From Porogramme epimiltina (lineage: Eukaryota; Basidiomycota; Agaricomycetes; Polyporales; Polyporaceae), in the NCBI GenBank assembly GCA_900155495.1, contig FTLJ01000436.1, forward strand, positions 62,001-126,000: DNA of 64,000 bases, written 5' to 3'. A program made the position numbers and the translations under genes. Shown here piece after piece: positions 10,753 to 22,700 of this stretch (the first letter of the stretch is position 1; each line of letters begins with the position of its first letter). The notes beneath the pieces are model-generated. The model did not search any database. It was not told where the DNA came from and worked only from the letters and a program-made list of their open reading frames with translations.

Positions 10753-13396
10753 TTAATATGGGGCTTCTTGTTGTTGGGCTTGTTGCGCAGCGGCAGCCAC
10801 CCCCAGGTTAACCTTCTTCAGCTCCTGCACGAGCCTCTGTGGTGGAAGTTAGTTATGCCGTTGGGGCATATCAATTTACAGGCGAGACGCACCTCGCCTT
10901 CCTTGAACAAGTTCTCATCCGTCCAATCGACGTCTTTCTGCTCTCCCATGCGCAGACCATAGATCAACAGTTGCATCATATAGTGCGGGTTAATGATCGT
11001 CTCATCTGCTGCCAACTCTGGGCCGGCGTTTGGGGCCGGGATTGGTGGGGGAGGGGAAGGTGCTACCGGTGTCGCTGGGGTCTCTGCTGCATGATGGACG
11101 AACATCGTTGAGCTCGGGTCTCAGAAGAGTAGGGCGGAAGACTTACCCTCAAGCCAATTCTGACCTAAGAGCTGTGGTATTGTAGCCCGTTCTTTCGGAT
11201 TCCGTACCAAACAGCTCTTCATCGTGTTGATGATGCTCTGCGGGACGCGAACCTTGAGATGGTCGAGAGACTGAGACTGCTGAGGCGAAGCACCCGTGGC
11301 GACATCCTTCGACTTCCGCGCGACCGGGACAGCGTACTCCGGGAAGTCGATGATGTAGGAGTCGTCGGGGATGGAGCGCATCTTCTGCATCACGTTCAAT
11401 GCGTGGAAGGGGGGCTGTCCATAGACCATCTGGTAGAGGATGCACCCGAGTGACCAGACGTCGGAAGGACGGCCAACCTTTAGGCGTCGTGTACCTTCAG
11501 GTGTCTCGATAGCCTCCGGGGACATGTAATTGACAGTGCCAATCTGGTGGTCGCGATGGATGTTGGTAGTATCGTTCGCAATGGCGTTCGCGATACCGAA
11601 GTCGATGAGCTTTAGCTGGCCCTTTACGAGGACGAAGTTGGCAGGCTTGAGATCCGAGTGGACGATCTTCTCGTCGTGGACAACTTGGACCGCCTGAAGC
11701 ATCTATTCGGAAGATTCAACACACATCCGAAATTATCTATAGGGTTGTAACTCTCACCTGCTTCCAGTAGTATGCAACCCAAACTGGATCCATGGGCTCT
11801 TTCTGTTGTTCTTGCACGAGTTTTGCGAGATCAATTTCCCCATACTCCATTACAAGCAGTAACACGCCTTTGCTGTTACCGTTCCCGGGCTTGATTTCGC
11901 TGTCGATCAGCCGGATGATGCGTTGGTTTCCCTCCAGGCGTTTCAGGAGCGAGATCTCGTTCATATAGCCCTGCATGGTGTCGTTATCGACCCTTTCGAG
12001 GGAGACCCGTTTCATAGCGAAGATCTCGTGGGTCCCAGTCATGACCCGGTACACTCTCGACGAGCCACCCTTGCCGATCAGATCCATACGTGAATAGGGC
12101 TTCTTGTTCACCTATGCACGTGATTTAGGATCAAGGAAAGTAGATGTGCGTAAAATGGTACTCACGACGACCGTTCTTGATGAACCGCTAGGACCGGGAA
12201 CGAAACCTGGAGCGGGGAATTGGACAGTACCTTTGCCCCCGTGTCGTGGATCACCTTGCATGAGATCGTCATCCCACTGCGCCTGCTTGTGAGGGTCGGC
12301 AACAGATGTCGGGCTCCGCCGATTCCTCGACTCAACGGCGGTTGGTGAGCCCGAGCCTCCTCGCATCGTGTCGGAGTCCTTGCGTTGGTGCCGGAGATGG
12401 TCGCGCGGGGATGGGGCAGGGGCAAAAGCGTGTCCTTGAGCGCGGACTACAGCGCTGTCAGAAGGTGCCGCGTGATAAATGCCGTGGGTTCGACGCACCT
12501 GCCTCCTCCGCTTCCCGCCTCGCGGTCGCATAGCCCTCCTCCCGCGCTATCTCGCGTTCCTGTCTCAACTTTTCCTCCAACGTCACCCTTTGCGGACCGA
12601 ACGCCGTGCTGGGGCGGATGTGTGCAGGGGGTCGTTCGGGTAAGGGGGCGACGGGAGGGGGAGCGTCGCTAAGGCTTGCAGAACGTCGTGGTCGAGGAGC
12701 GATGTGTGGAGGGATGGGATGCGCCAGGTGGGCTGCAGGAATCTCTACGTCCTCGATCACCTCGGCAATCTTGTCGTACCCTAGCTGCTTCCCCATTGAC
12801 CGTGCAGGGCGGAGGGCACGTCCAGCACGTTGATTCTCCTTCTCGTCCAGAGACATGGAGGACATGGCTGCAGCAGGAGGGCGAGGTTGTGTGTCAACAT
12901 CTACGTGTTCGTCTAAACGAACGCGTCGTGGACCTCCGATCTTGCGTCCTGTCGCAGCATTGCTAGTTGCGAGTGCTATATAACTGCGCGCCGACCCCGC
13001 TGGTGTCGTCACTAACGGGCCCGAGGCGACTCTCTGGAGTTGTCGGGGGTTGTAAATGGACTCGTGAGGTAAAGATTCCGACCGTACAAGGGGAGCAGGT
13101 CTGGAGTATGACGACGTTGCGGGGGTGGGAGAGATCGGTTTGGTGGGCGGAGGGGAGTCTTCGGGGGTGGGCGGTGAAGAAAGCTTAGACGAACCCTTGG
13201 ACGCGCGCACTATCTCACCCTGAGAGGTGCGGTCGTAGTTGAATGAGAACTCCATTTCGATGGCAAGGGAAGAATCATCAGAGTTGGCGGGGGACACCTG
13301 CCCCTTCATTGGTAGATCGTGGATAGGAGGCGGTGAAGGTCCTGGCGTTCCGGGTAGTGAAGTTCGTCCCTCGACGAGGGTGTACGAGCTAGTCAT
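10753..13396 (-). CDS. MPS1: Mps1/TTK-type dual-specificity spindle-checkpoint kinase
   Basis: The N-terminal half (exon 13396 to about 12508) is disordered and rich in Ser/Pro with a basic/acidic coiled-coil-like stretch near its end. The kinase domain follows: glycine loop 'IGKGGSSRVY' (about 12078-12045), VAIK-equivalent 'FAMKRV', hinge 'VMEYGEIDL', catalytic loop 'HSDLKPAN' (about 11660-11637; HSD instead of HRD is the Mps1/TTK hallmark), 'DFG' (about 11603-11595), then an activation segment with 'IGTVNYMSPEA', the usual autophosphorylated loop in this family. A Pro-rich linker and a short final exon encoding a Gln/Ala-rich tail ending in 'EAPY' follow; the stop is TAA at 10753-10755. Mps1 recruits checkpoint proteins to unattached kinetochores and is needed for spindle-pole duplication in yeasts. 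Introns lie near 12508-12464, 12170-12112, 11755-11700, 11150-11090 and 10895-10840. Confidence 0.93.
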
Positions 13397-14331
13397 CTTC
13401 CAATTATGAGATTTTGGGGCCTCGGCACGTATTACTAGAGAAAGTAAGTGAGTAGGTATAGTTGAGGGGTGCTAATGCCACTCGCGGTGGTCGGATGCGA
13501 CTTCACAGAACACCACAGGATTTATGTTGCACGTAAAATCTATGCACTCACAGAGTTTTGCGACAATAAAAGTTTCACAGTAGCTCCAAAGCGAGTGCTA
13601 GTGATAGCAAAATCTGATCAACGGTCAGCGGCGTGACCCAAGTACAGGACTCTTCGTCGAATAGCCACATACACGTACGAACGCCGGTTACTTGCTTGTG
13701 CAGCCAGTATCTTGATCCTCTAGGATGGAAGGACGACGTGCTATAGTATCCTGCTTGAGAGTCGACGAGTCGAAGGTTTGAGGGTCGGTCTCGGGAGTCG
13801 CGTCGCGTGTGGCGAAGGAGAGAAGGGAGGAGTTTGTTGGACTTCGAGACGCCCGGCAATAGTTGAACTCATGCTCTCCACGAGGCACGACACGATCACG
13901 TGATCCTGCTTCTCACGTCTCGACGCGCTCAGCGCCGGCGCCTTGGCGGCCGTGTAACAGTGTTGACCAAACAAGTGATGGAGTCGAGGCCCGAAGGACA
14001 CAATGAGCACTCATTCACGCCGTCATGTCCGCATAAAAACCAGCAAACCAGTCCCAGAATCTTATGCAAATCTAGTATCGTGCACGTAAAATACGTTTGA
14101 TAAAACAAACTCTGGGCTCGGCTCGCCCTGAAAGCACGACCATGACATTAGGGCTTCGTCGAAGTGCGAGTGTGCGAGGAGCTTCAGTGGACCATCGTAT
14201 TTCATTATACACGCCAGTAGAGGTCATATTATATTTGGCGATCCGGCGAGTTTGCAACCAAAACAACTCGTCACATTTGCACAAACTCTTGAATGACTAA
14301 AACATTTGAATGCTCGCTGAGCAACCGCTAC
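13397..14331. other. Intergenic, promoter of the Mps1-type gene
   Basis: The region lies upstream of the minus-strand kinase and downstream of the minus-strand hydrolase. Short open frames (for example 13575-13859 and 13741-14010 on the minus strand) overlap in different frames and show no family signal. Confidence 0.5.
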
Positions 14332-15400
14332 TTATATCCCGTTATCGCCCAGGAATGTTAAGATCGAGGCACCGATGTCCTCCACAGCGCTTTCACTGGT
14401 CAGAAATAGTCGGTCAGCAACACGAGGAAGACGAGGCATTGATACAACTTACAGAGCAAAGTGCCCTCCGTCAACAAACTTTACGGTCGCCTTCGGAAGG
14501 TCGGTCTTGAACGCCTCCGCCCCCGCGGGCACAAAAATAGTATCATTCCTGCCCCATATTGCGAGCAATGGTGGCTGTCGCTCCCGGAAGTACTTATGGA
14601 ACTCAGGATAAAGCTCAACGTTCGTCTGATAGTCCAGCTGTAGCTTTGTCTGGATGCGTGCATTGCCCGGGCGCGTCATGAGGTAGTAGTCGAGGTTGTA
14701 TGTTTCGGGCGGAATGGCCGGCGCATTTGGGGCACCATCAGTGTACTACAATGTATCTTGTCAGCTGTCTGCTCGCTCAGTTTAGGTAATCACAGACATG
14801 CGCACCTGCCGCTTCGTCACATCGAAGCTAGTGACTATCTCCTCAAGTCTCTTCAATCTCTCTTCTGAGGGATCAGCCCAAACCTCCTTTATGGGGGCCC
14901 AGAATTCCTCCCCAAAGCCATCATCGTATGCGTTTCCGTTTTGGCTGATGATAGCTGAAATGGCGTCGGGGCGCTGAAGTGCAAGCCTAGGATTGAGATC
15001 AGAACCGAGACCGATGGATGCAGAACTCCTTTACAAAAACTTACCTAAAGCCAGTGGGGGCACCATAGTCGAAGACATACACCGAAAATTTAGTGATTGC
15101 GAGAGCATCGAGGAAAGCCCCAATGGTGGTCGCGAGAGATGCGAAAGTGTACTCGTACTTGCGCGCTTCGGGTACCACAGTAAAGCCAAAACCGGGGAGG
15201 TCGGGTGCAATGACGCGGTACTTGGCGGCAAGGATCGGGATGAGGTTCCTATATTGGAAGGACGATGACGGGAATCCGTGGAGGAGCAAGACGACGGGGA
15301 GTGACGACAGGTCCACGGTAGTGTTTGGTATCGCTTCGCGGAAGAACACCTCGACGCCGTTGTCGACCTTCATTGATTTCACAGTAGTGGGGGAGGCCAT
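14332..15400 (-). CDS. Alpha/beta hydrolase, epoxide-hydrolase / haloalkane-dehalogenase-like
   Basis: The protein is about 300 residues. It has the oxyanion motif HGFP in 'LLLHGFPSSSFQYRNLIP' and 'VIAPDLPGFGFT'. The nucleophile elbow is 'VYVFDYGAPTGFR', where Asp replaces the Ser of esterases, as in epoxide hydrolases and dehalogenases. A cap segment follows ('EEFWAPIKEVWADPSEERLKRL', then 'YNLDYYLMTRPGNARIQTKLQLDYQTN'). The acid is in 'AIWGRND' and the catalytic His in 'FVDGGHFAL'. The last exon encodes 'ESAVEDIGASILTFLGDNGI' and stops at TAA (14332-14334). Introns separate these blocks near 15040-15000, 14815-14740 and 14450-14400. Family members hydrolyse epoxides or carbon-halogen bonds in xenobiotics or secondary metabolites; the substrate here is unknown. 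The ATG at 15400 is the first in frame and opens into a normal N-terminal strand. Confidence 0.85.
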
Positions 15401-16195
15401 CAGGTTTCTGAGAGCGAGCGAATGAGATAGTACTACTCTCTAGGAGGTGTTGTGTTGCTTGGACAATCATCCCTCCCTCTGTGGCCATGTCTCTTTATAG
15501 CCCCAATGAGTCGCCAGGAAATCATCCGCGGAGCTGGGGCCTGTGCTGGACGAAGCATGCATGTTACTAAGGTGACTCGGGAACTTAACAGCACTCCCTA
15601 GCGGTCAAGGGCCGAAGCGCGAAATGGTGGATGCTGTAAAGTCGTGACCACCCCGATATCAGTAGGCTCTTACATAGAGAGTGATAACCAAATGGGGGTA
15701 GCTGACCAAGATTTGAGATGACTCATCATCAAGTTAGGATTCATCCTCGGGCTCAGGAATCCTTGCCGCATTGTATAGTCAGCGTACCGATGTTTATTGA
15801 ACCCATGACAGAAAAAGCTTTCTAATCTGGCTTACTTATTATAGATTCAACTTCCCGAACGGCCAAGCGAGGGTATTTACTCCTTTCGGAGAGTTGAGGT
15901 TCTTATTATGAGGAACACAGCTGCAGGCCCGGGATTACCGCAGTCTGGGCTCCTGAACCTTATACCTGCGTTCGCGGTGCTGTAGCAGGAGCGTGGTAGG
16001 CCGCGGACGGGCCATGTGGGGACTAGACCTCCTGCTGCGGTAGGTGGTGGGCGTACTTATGCCGGAACTCGCCAGAGCTGGTGGTGATGGGCAACACCGC
16101 GACGATGCCCGCAAGCGCTAACTGATTCCCTGGATTCCGATATTTCCGGAGCATAGTCGGCGTGGCGTCATACACCAAGGGACGCATTGACAACG
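15401..16195. other. Intergenic, divergent promoter region
   Basis: The hydrolase (minus) and the CitE-like gene (plus) diverge here, so both promoters lie in this stretch of about 0.8 kb. I see no gene. A GC-rich patch at about 15930-16080 contrasts with AT-rich flanks. The homology shared with the second duplicate starts at its right edge, about 16190. Confidence 0.5.
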
Positions 16196-17907
16196 ATGTT
16201 CAGGTCCTCTCTCCGCCTACTCTACCCCCGCTACCCGCATCGCATTCCCGCTCTTGAACGTGGAGCAACTGCATCCACCCATTCCTCAGCCATCACATCA
16301 CAGTCGCTCCTCCCCAATGCTTCTAACGGCTTCGTTCTTACCGAAACGGATACTACCAAGGATGTCGAGTTCGTTAGGGACAATCAAGCCTTAGGGCGGT
16401 CCTACTTATATGGTGAGTCATTACTGGACCCGTTGGTATCTGGACTTCGTGTAATAGCCGTTCTACTCAGTTCCGGCCACGGCTGAGCGCATGCTTGAAA
16501 AATCGCTCACCACGAGCTCGGACGTGATCATTTACGACCTCGAGGATAGCGTCCCCCCCTCCCCGGCGGATAAAAACGGAGCTAGAGGACGCCTTGCGCA
16601 CTTTCTCTCAGTACGTATACTACGTATAGGGCGCATTACTTTCGCCAGAGACATGCATTTATTCACACGGCATGTGCAGACGCGAACAGACAAGTTACCC
16701 ACTCCTGAGCGCATAGCCATTAGGCTCAACTCCAATGCAACACCCTTCTTCCCAGATGACATCCTACAAGCTGTGCGTTTCATTTACTGCATCCTCCCCG
16801 CCTGTCATCCCCCGATCCTCTCGACGACGGAAACCGCAAGAACTTATGATAGTCTGTCCTATATGTAGATGCGCCTTCCATGTGTTCGCACCCTGGTTCT
16901 TCCCAAGATTCACTCAGCGCAAGACTTGCACCACGTTTCAGAAGAGATTTACATGACGTACAGGGCCCACAAGTTCCGTAGTGCTGACGACCCACCTGTG
17001 CAACTGGTCGCTAGCGTCGAGAGTGCGAAGGCTATGTACAACTTGGGCGAAATCGCCTCTTGGCAGTCAACATGGGGGTCGGCGATGGGTGGGAAGCTCT
17101 CCGCGCTCCTGGTACGTAACTCTTTTAGGCGTCGTATGACATGCATCCCTCACGCACATATGGCAGTTTGCTGCTGAGGATTGTGAGTAGTCTCGTCTTT
17201 ACTTGTACTGCGTATAGACGGCTGACGATACGTAGACTGCGCGGATACTGGCATCATTCGTACGAAGTCACGCCAGGAACTGCTTTACACGCGCTCGCAT
17301 GTGGTAGTCACTGCGAAAGCTTTTGGTCTCGGTGCTATAGACATGGTGCGGATTCATTCGAGCCAGTTCTTCTGTCTAGTTCAGCCGACCAAGGGCATCC
17401 GCAGGTTTGCGTGAACTACAAAGACCTGGAATATCTTCGTGACGAATGCGAGGATGGCCGACGGCTGGGATTCACAGGGAAGGTTCGTACTATGCGTCAC
17501 AATCACGTCTGTTCATCGACACTAACGAGTCGAGCAGCAAGCAATACACCCCAATCAAGTAGATGTAATTCAGTCAACGTTTGTCCCGAGCTCTAAGGGT
17601 CCGTTCGTTAACCGCTGTCCGGTGTGACGTTCACCGAGTTCCCGAACTGATACCCCCCTCGCAGAAATCCTACGGGCAGCACGTATACTAAAGCAGATGG
17701 AGAAGGCGCACCTATTGAATAGGGGTGCGGCGGGGCTGGACCTCGAGGGAGGCGGGATGGAAATGATCGACGCACCAATGATCAAGCAGGTACGGTGCTC
17801 GTCTAAAGACTTTAATTTGAGCACGCCTTGACGTTACCACCATGCAGGCTGAGAGGATCGTACGCATTGCCCAATCGGCAGGCCTGCCGATACCGGACGC
17901 TGAATGA
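16196..17907 (+). CDS. HpcH/HpaI aldolase / citrate-lyase-beta-like protein (CitE, CLYBL type)
   Basis: The N-terminus is Arg/Ser-rich and lacks acidic residues for about 25 positions ('MFRSSLRLLYPRYPHR'), like a mitochondrial presequence. After a short intron 'MLEKSLTTSSDVIIYDLEDSVPPS' carries the family's divalent-metal and phosphate-binding strand (DLEDSV). Later blocks are 'ERIAIRLNS', 'TLVLPKIHSAQDL', 'VASVESAKAMYNLGEIA', 'AAEDYCADTGI' (across an intron), 'TAKAFGLGAIDMV', 'GFTGKQAIHPNQVDVI' and 'ARILKQMEKAHLLN'. In mitochondria CLYBL-type enzymes cleave citramalyl-CoA and related thioesters; CitE homologues also act as beta-methylmalate/malate synthases. Several introns of about 50-60 nt separate the blocks. 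The same gene recurs as a decayed copy at 23431-25113, so this is the functional duplicate. The ATG at 16196 is preferred because the frame upstream has only a TTG. Confidence 0.87.
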
Positions 17908-18223
17908 ACAACTTGTCAACAGCCACATGGGTGATATCCGAGCGATACATCCCGAGCAAGAGATAGTGCAAAGATAGAGATGTATATTTATACTGCCAGT
18001 GGATTGTTTTGTAGCTACGGTGAGGTGTATGATACCTGAATATTTCGGCTCCTAATCCGATGTATGGATCAGAGGTGAACAATGTCAGTAGGCGATTGCA
18101 ATACGCGAGTCTGTCATTGCTTCTGGGTAGTATGACGTATACAATGAACAAATCCAGCAATTGCTTTACTACGCAAGGTCAAAGCAAAAAAGGGGCACGC
18201 TGTAGACCCAGCCCGTTCCTCCT
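17908..18223. other. Short convergent intergenic spacer
   Basis: The 3' ends of the CitE-like gene and TLP-A face each other across about 0.3 kb. In copy 2 the corresponding interval is almost 4.9 kb and holds the TLP-B gene. No other feature is seen. Confidence 0.5.
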
Positions 18224-21200
18224 CTACCGTCTCCTAGCATTCCTCAGCCGCCTCGTACCACCTATCACGCCGTTGGGCATCGCGAGTGTAGGATCACCTC
18301 CACCAACAGAAGGTGCAGGATGAGGACGGAGTTCGAAGAGGACGTCGCCCGCGGCGTTGAGCATCGGGTTCCCGAGCGTGCATGGCCCAGCAGTCGGACA
18401 TAGGTAGGGCCATGGACCCTCGAACGCGTGAAGCTCGCATGCGAGCGCGTCTACACCCACTAGCTGGGAGCTCGTCTTGGCGGCAAACGCGTTGCGCAAC
18501 AACCCCGGCAGATCCACTTTCTGGAACGCGTTTGAGTGCGCGGCGTCCCCGGAGATGACTGGAGCGGCGAAAGCGGGGTCCGTGGAGCCGGTCGTATCGA
18601 GCTTGAACACGCCGGTGCCTGCAGTGGCCTGAATCACGATGCATGTGGACCACGTCACCGAAGCGTGTGCGCTGGGAAGGTGGGCCCATGAGAACTCTGA
18701 GCAGAAGGGGTAGAGAATGTCCGTGAACGTACGCGCACTGGGCTGTGGTAGTCTTGAGCGTCAGACCGAGATCGACTTTCCCGCCGATGGTGATGCTAAA
18801 TGTCCCTTCTGATGCGAGGGCCGTGGGCAGCTCGATGTGATTTTGCGTAGCACCTAAAGACGTAGAAAAATGTCGGCCATCTGTACCGGGTAGCAGACGA
18901 GTCGCAGCCACTTACACGAAACTTCGTAGCTCGCACTTGGGATGCTGCTGTTCCCCCGACGGTCGTACCTCCACTCCTCGGAATAGTCCCACAAGTACCT
19001 CCGAACGCACTCCTCTTCGGAAGGCTGGAGCTCGAACATGCACGGGCGGTATTTTCCGTGCTCGTGGTCGGCCCATGACTGGAGACGGAGATTGAGGAAG
19101 GCCTGATCAAGACTATCGCCGGCACCGGAATTAAGGGGGATGAGCGTGGTGAGAGCGTTGACACGGGAGAGTGTGGAAAGAAGGCGTTCGTGGGTGAATG
19201 CGCGATGGGAAACGGCGATCGTTCCGTAAGAGGAGTAGGGGATCCAGCTCGTGGAGACATCGAGGCGCGGCGAAGGCATGGGTCGGAAGGCGGTCATGCC
19301 GAACACGACGAGGGCAGGCTCCTTACCCGCAGGGGTATGGGGCCAATTCTGACGGGTGACCTCGACCTCGGAGTAGGTGTGGAAGGCGACACTTGTGAAC
19401 GCGTACGAGGGAAGGCTGGCGCTGAGTGTCGGGGCCGACGTCCAGACAGGAACACTACAGATGACGTGGAGGGCGTCCTTGCAAATGTCGGGGAAGTAAT
19501 GCTTGGTGATGCAATCCGTGATCGTTTGGAGATGGGAAGCTAAGTTCTGATCGCTTTCTTCGCGCACAACGATGTCACCGAAAGTCGAGTGCGGATGTAG
19601 GTACCGGGCATCTTTGATACGTAGGATGAGAACATCATCGGAAATCAAGAAGGACGAGAAGCACTCACGTTCTAAGTCGAGGTATATGTGCTGTAAGGCA
19701 CAATCCTTCCGATCGCCATGGACCTGGAAAGCGAACGTTTTCTGGTGCCTTTCAGACGCACCGCCTGTAAGCTCCATTTGTGAACATATCTTGATATCTA
19801 CTTCGAACGCGAGACCCCAGTCGCAGAGTTGGTATCCTTCGTTGTCGGCTTCCGAGCCTGATGATTCACTGCGAACGCACGCGTGCTGCAAGTGGACCCA
19901 GACGATCGCAGAGTTGGGGGTAAGGAGGCGGAGCGACATGGGTCGGAACTCCGCTCTGAGGGTCTCCTTGTGTGTCCACTCTCGGAAGTTGTGCACAGTC
20001 GTGAACAGGGTGGCAAGTGATGAGTTGATCGAGTCCTGAGAGACGGCGAATACGAGATCGAATCCGTGCATCTGCGTTTCGTATAGTGTCTTGCCTGGAT
20101 GTCCAGTGGGTCGGATACTGGGATTTCCGCCAACGGGAGCTGCCGGTGTAGTCATGACGTGGTGCGAGTCGACCATGATATGGAGATATTGTTCTGCGAA
20201 GAAATTGATGAGGCCATCTAAGCGTTCCTCGTCTTCCTCATTGCTCTCTGCAAGTCCGGGGTACTCTGACTCGGAGTGTAGATAGCGGGCATCTGTGGGG
20301 GCGGGGGTCACTACTGAGTTATTGGAATGACGAAATGACTACCAACCATGGGAGAGGTCAAGACGGAGGTTGAAGGCACGACCATCCTTGTGAGTTTCGT
20401 ACAGTACATTGACGATGACGGCAACCTTCCACCCGCGGAATTGCTTCGCCAGTGTCCTATGAAGAGATGAATATAGCCGTAAGTGCAGCGGAAGGTCTAC
20501 ACTCACTCATTGCTATCAAGAAAGTTGAGCTCCTTGATGTAGAAAGACACGATGATCTCCTTCGTGCAAAGGATATTGACATCCGGTGGGAGCAACGTCA
20601 TATTGAAGTGGCCATACGTGTTTTGCCCCCACGAAGCGGTGCTGAACTGCGCCAGGCTCCTCACCCGCCAATCGGCGCTAACCCCAGTCATCGGCAGACT
20701 ACCATCCTGGACGAGCATGAAGGACTTCTGCCAGGCGGAGGCGATGCCAAAATTGATTTGCTCTGCAGTGATTCCATAAATGTCGCGCAAGAAGGGCCTA
20801 GATAGTCCGTAGAGAGTATAATCCGCATGCATCGGGGCTCCACCGGGACCGAATTGTGGAAGAGAGAAGAGGACATGGTTTCCCGCGTCGTGGAGGAGGT
20901 CGAAGTACTCGGCAAGGTACTTCTCAGGCGAGTCCTGGTCGAATTCCATTTCTAGCTGCTGTGACCACTGGAACACGGCGTCTATATGCAGATGGGTCAG
21001 AGCGCGGCTAGGCGTAGTTCATTGTCAACGTACTCTTTAGGTCGAGGATGACTAGATGGACCGTGCTCCCGTAGTTGTCAATGCTCAGGCCATCCCCAGA
21101 CACCGCTCGTGTAACAAAGCCGACCCGATAAGATAACCGGATGTGCTCGGGGAAGTCGATCTCTTGTCTAAACAGGAGTTTAGTTAGCTACCGTGAGCAC

Positions 21201-21550
21201 AAGAAATTACTTACCCGTTCCGTCGTACATGACTTGTCGCAAGGGTGAGGTGAAGTAGGGCGTCGTGATTGCAAATGAATTCTAGGACGGGCTTGTCAAA
21301 CGTCGCGTGGAAAGAGCTGCCTCCTTTGACGACGCTATACTCCGCCAAAGCATAGAAGTGTTCTGGTATAAACTCCCGGTCACAGGTCAATTGGCTAGAT
21401 TGAGCGCATATACCACGTACTGTTCTGCTCTGAACGGAGCCTGGAATCGTAGTGTTCTGCTAAGCAGCGCTGGGCACTCCGATGTAATGCCTCCAGTTGT
21501 GCATTCACGTAGATGAGGACATGAGGAGCACCGTTCTCGTCTGTGCACAT
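18224..21550 (-). CDS. TLP copy A: large multi-module protein of a lineage-expanded family
   Basis: I do not recognise the family with certainty. About 950 residues fall into ordered modules shared with copies B and E. (i) An N-terminal helix 'YVNAQLEALHRSAQRC' and two short beta-type exons ('ATFDKPVLEFICNHDA', 'HIRLSYRVGFVTRA'). (ii) A block with 'ASAWQKS', 'DWRVRSLAQFSTASW', 'GHFNMTLLPPDVNILC' and 'IIVSFYIKELNFLD' (about 20960-20510). (iii) A block with 'HGFDLVFAVSQDSINSSL' and 'LAFEVDIKI' (about 20300-19700). (iv) A block with 'LVVFGMTAFRPMP' and 'LSRVNALTTLIPL' (about 19450-18960). (v) A C-terminal beta domain closing in 'AAGDVLFELRPHP'. Blocks iii and iv recall TULIP/P47-like lipid-binding modules; this is inference. 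There is no signal peptide or membrane segment. The ATG at 21550 is the first in frame; a GTG-initiated extension to 21598 is less likely. Confidence 0.7.
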
Positions 21551-22700
21551 GGTGTCGATAGGCTGAGCGCCGGGGGGAAGTGAGAGGGTAGACTGCACTG
21601 GTGGTTCGACATTTGGTGACTAGCTCTTATATAGACATCAAGCGATGGGATTTTGGCATGTTGAGGGTTTCTGAAGGTCAGTAGTGTGTTGGTACTCTGG
21701 CACTCGTGTAGTACCTATCGATGAGCGAAGGTAGCACTTTACAAATGGTAGTCATCTCCGCAAGGTTCTATGGTGTGAGGACCGTCGCCTATGGGGGTGG
21801 CACAGAAGCCTAGACGTCTGGTAGAACACTGCGAGACCGTAGATCGTTCGATTTCTGTGATTCGAAGCTCCAGTGAGTACTCAACCCTGCTCGCCATTCC
21901 CAATAGCGATTCAGAAAACGACAGGATCATGAGGCGAGGCCTTGAGTCATGGCGAAAGCGTGTCATGCAAGCTGATCAGCGTAACAGGACCTGCCCAGAG
22001 AGAGGGCGATACGTCCTCGTTCGCCGCAGCTTTAGATTGGTTTCTCGTATCGATCAAGCATCTTTTCAGTCCTCATTTCAGCTGCGCACCGGAGATGAAT
22101 ATGCTCAGGTTAGTTGCGCTCCTACTTCACATTGAACGACGTACCTTGACTAGAGAGCTTCTATTAAGCACTTTGGGAGCTGTGACGGGGTATGCAGCGG
22201 CGAAGGCAATGTTTCGACGTTGGAGTGCACTGAGCGGAGGCATGAGATGTAGTATACAGGCATGTGTCCTGGCTAAGAAGTTGTCAAGTGCTTCCTGCCA
22301 AGACTGGCGCCTGGCGCCAGCAAATTGGTTGATCGTGAAGCGCTCGGGTGGACTCAGGGCGACGTAGCTCGAGTTGCAAAACTGGATAGGCACGAAGGTA
22401 GAGTTAGATACAGTATACAAGGCAAGAGGCACATAGATACATACACTTGATGCAAGCAATAGGTAGGAAAACTTCCGCACCCGAGCTGGCACAATCCGAA
22501 GACTCGCCGCCCACAGTCTACAGACCCGTGACGAGAATATTATTGGCGCTACGCGCCGCTATGCACGCCTTGCAGTTTTATAAGCGAAATCGACACAGGA
22601 AGCGGAGGGAGGTTTTTCTCAGCGAATCAATGTGGTGGACAGCGCGAGCTGAGGCGAAAGCGGGAGGAAGAGCCAGTGACGATAGGCGCTTACTCCTACT
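21551..22700. repeat. Upstream arm of copy 1, shared with 31390-32340
   Basis: Short blocks such as 'GATGAGCGAAGG' plus 'CATCTCCGCAAGGTTCTAT' (21720-21770) recur at 31395-31450. 'CATGTGTCCTGGC' plus 'AAGAAGTTGTC' (22260-22290) recurs at 31975-32000. 'ACAATCCGAAGAC' (22490-22503) recurs at 32252-32264. On the minus strand an open frame of about 120 codons (22492-22127) has a hydrophobic N-terminal helix, but it starts only at GTG and is disrupted in the other copy, so I do not call it a gene. The end of this arm holds remnants of the pol alpha B-subunit 3' end. Confidence 0.7.

Larger units (their letters stand above)
16196..22600. repeat. Tandem segmental duplication, copy 1
   Basis: This segment carries CitE (+), the large TLP-A gene (-) and about 0.9 kb of upstream sequence ending in a small remnant of the DNA polymerase alpha B-subunit 3' end (about 22540-22590). 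The same elements occur in the same order and orientation at 23431-32340. Homology is visible directly at 16196/23431, 18350-19610/29990-31385 and 21712-22590/31395-32330. Confidence 0.85.

Noticed and set aside
22127..22492. Minus-strand frame with an N-terminal hydrophobic helix
   Set aside because: Begins at GTG, lies in the duplicated flank and is disrupted in the second copy at 31865-32230; no family signal.
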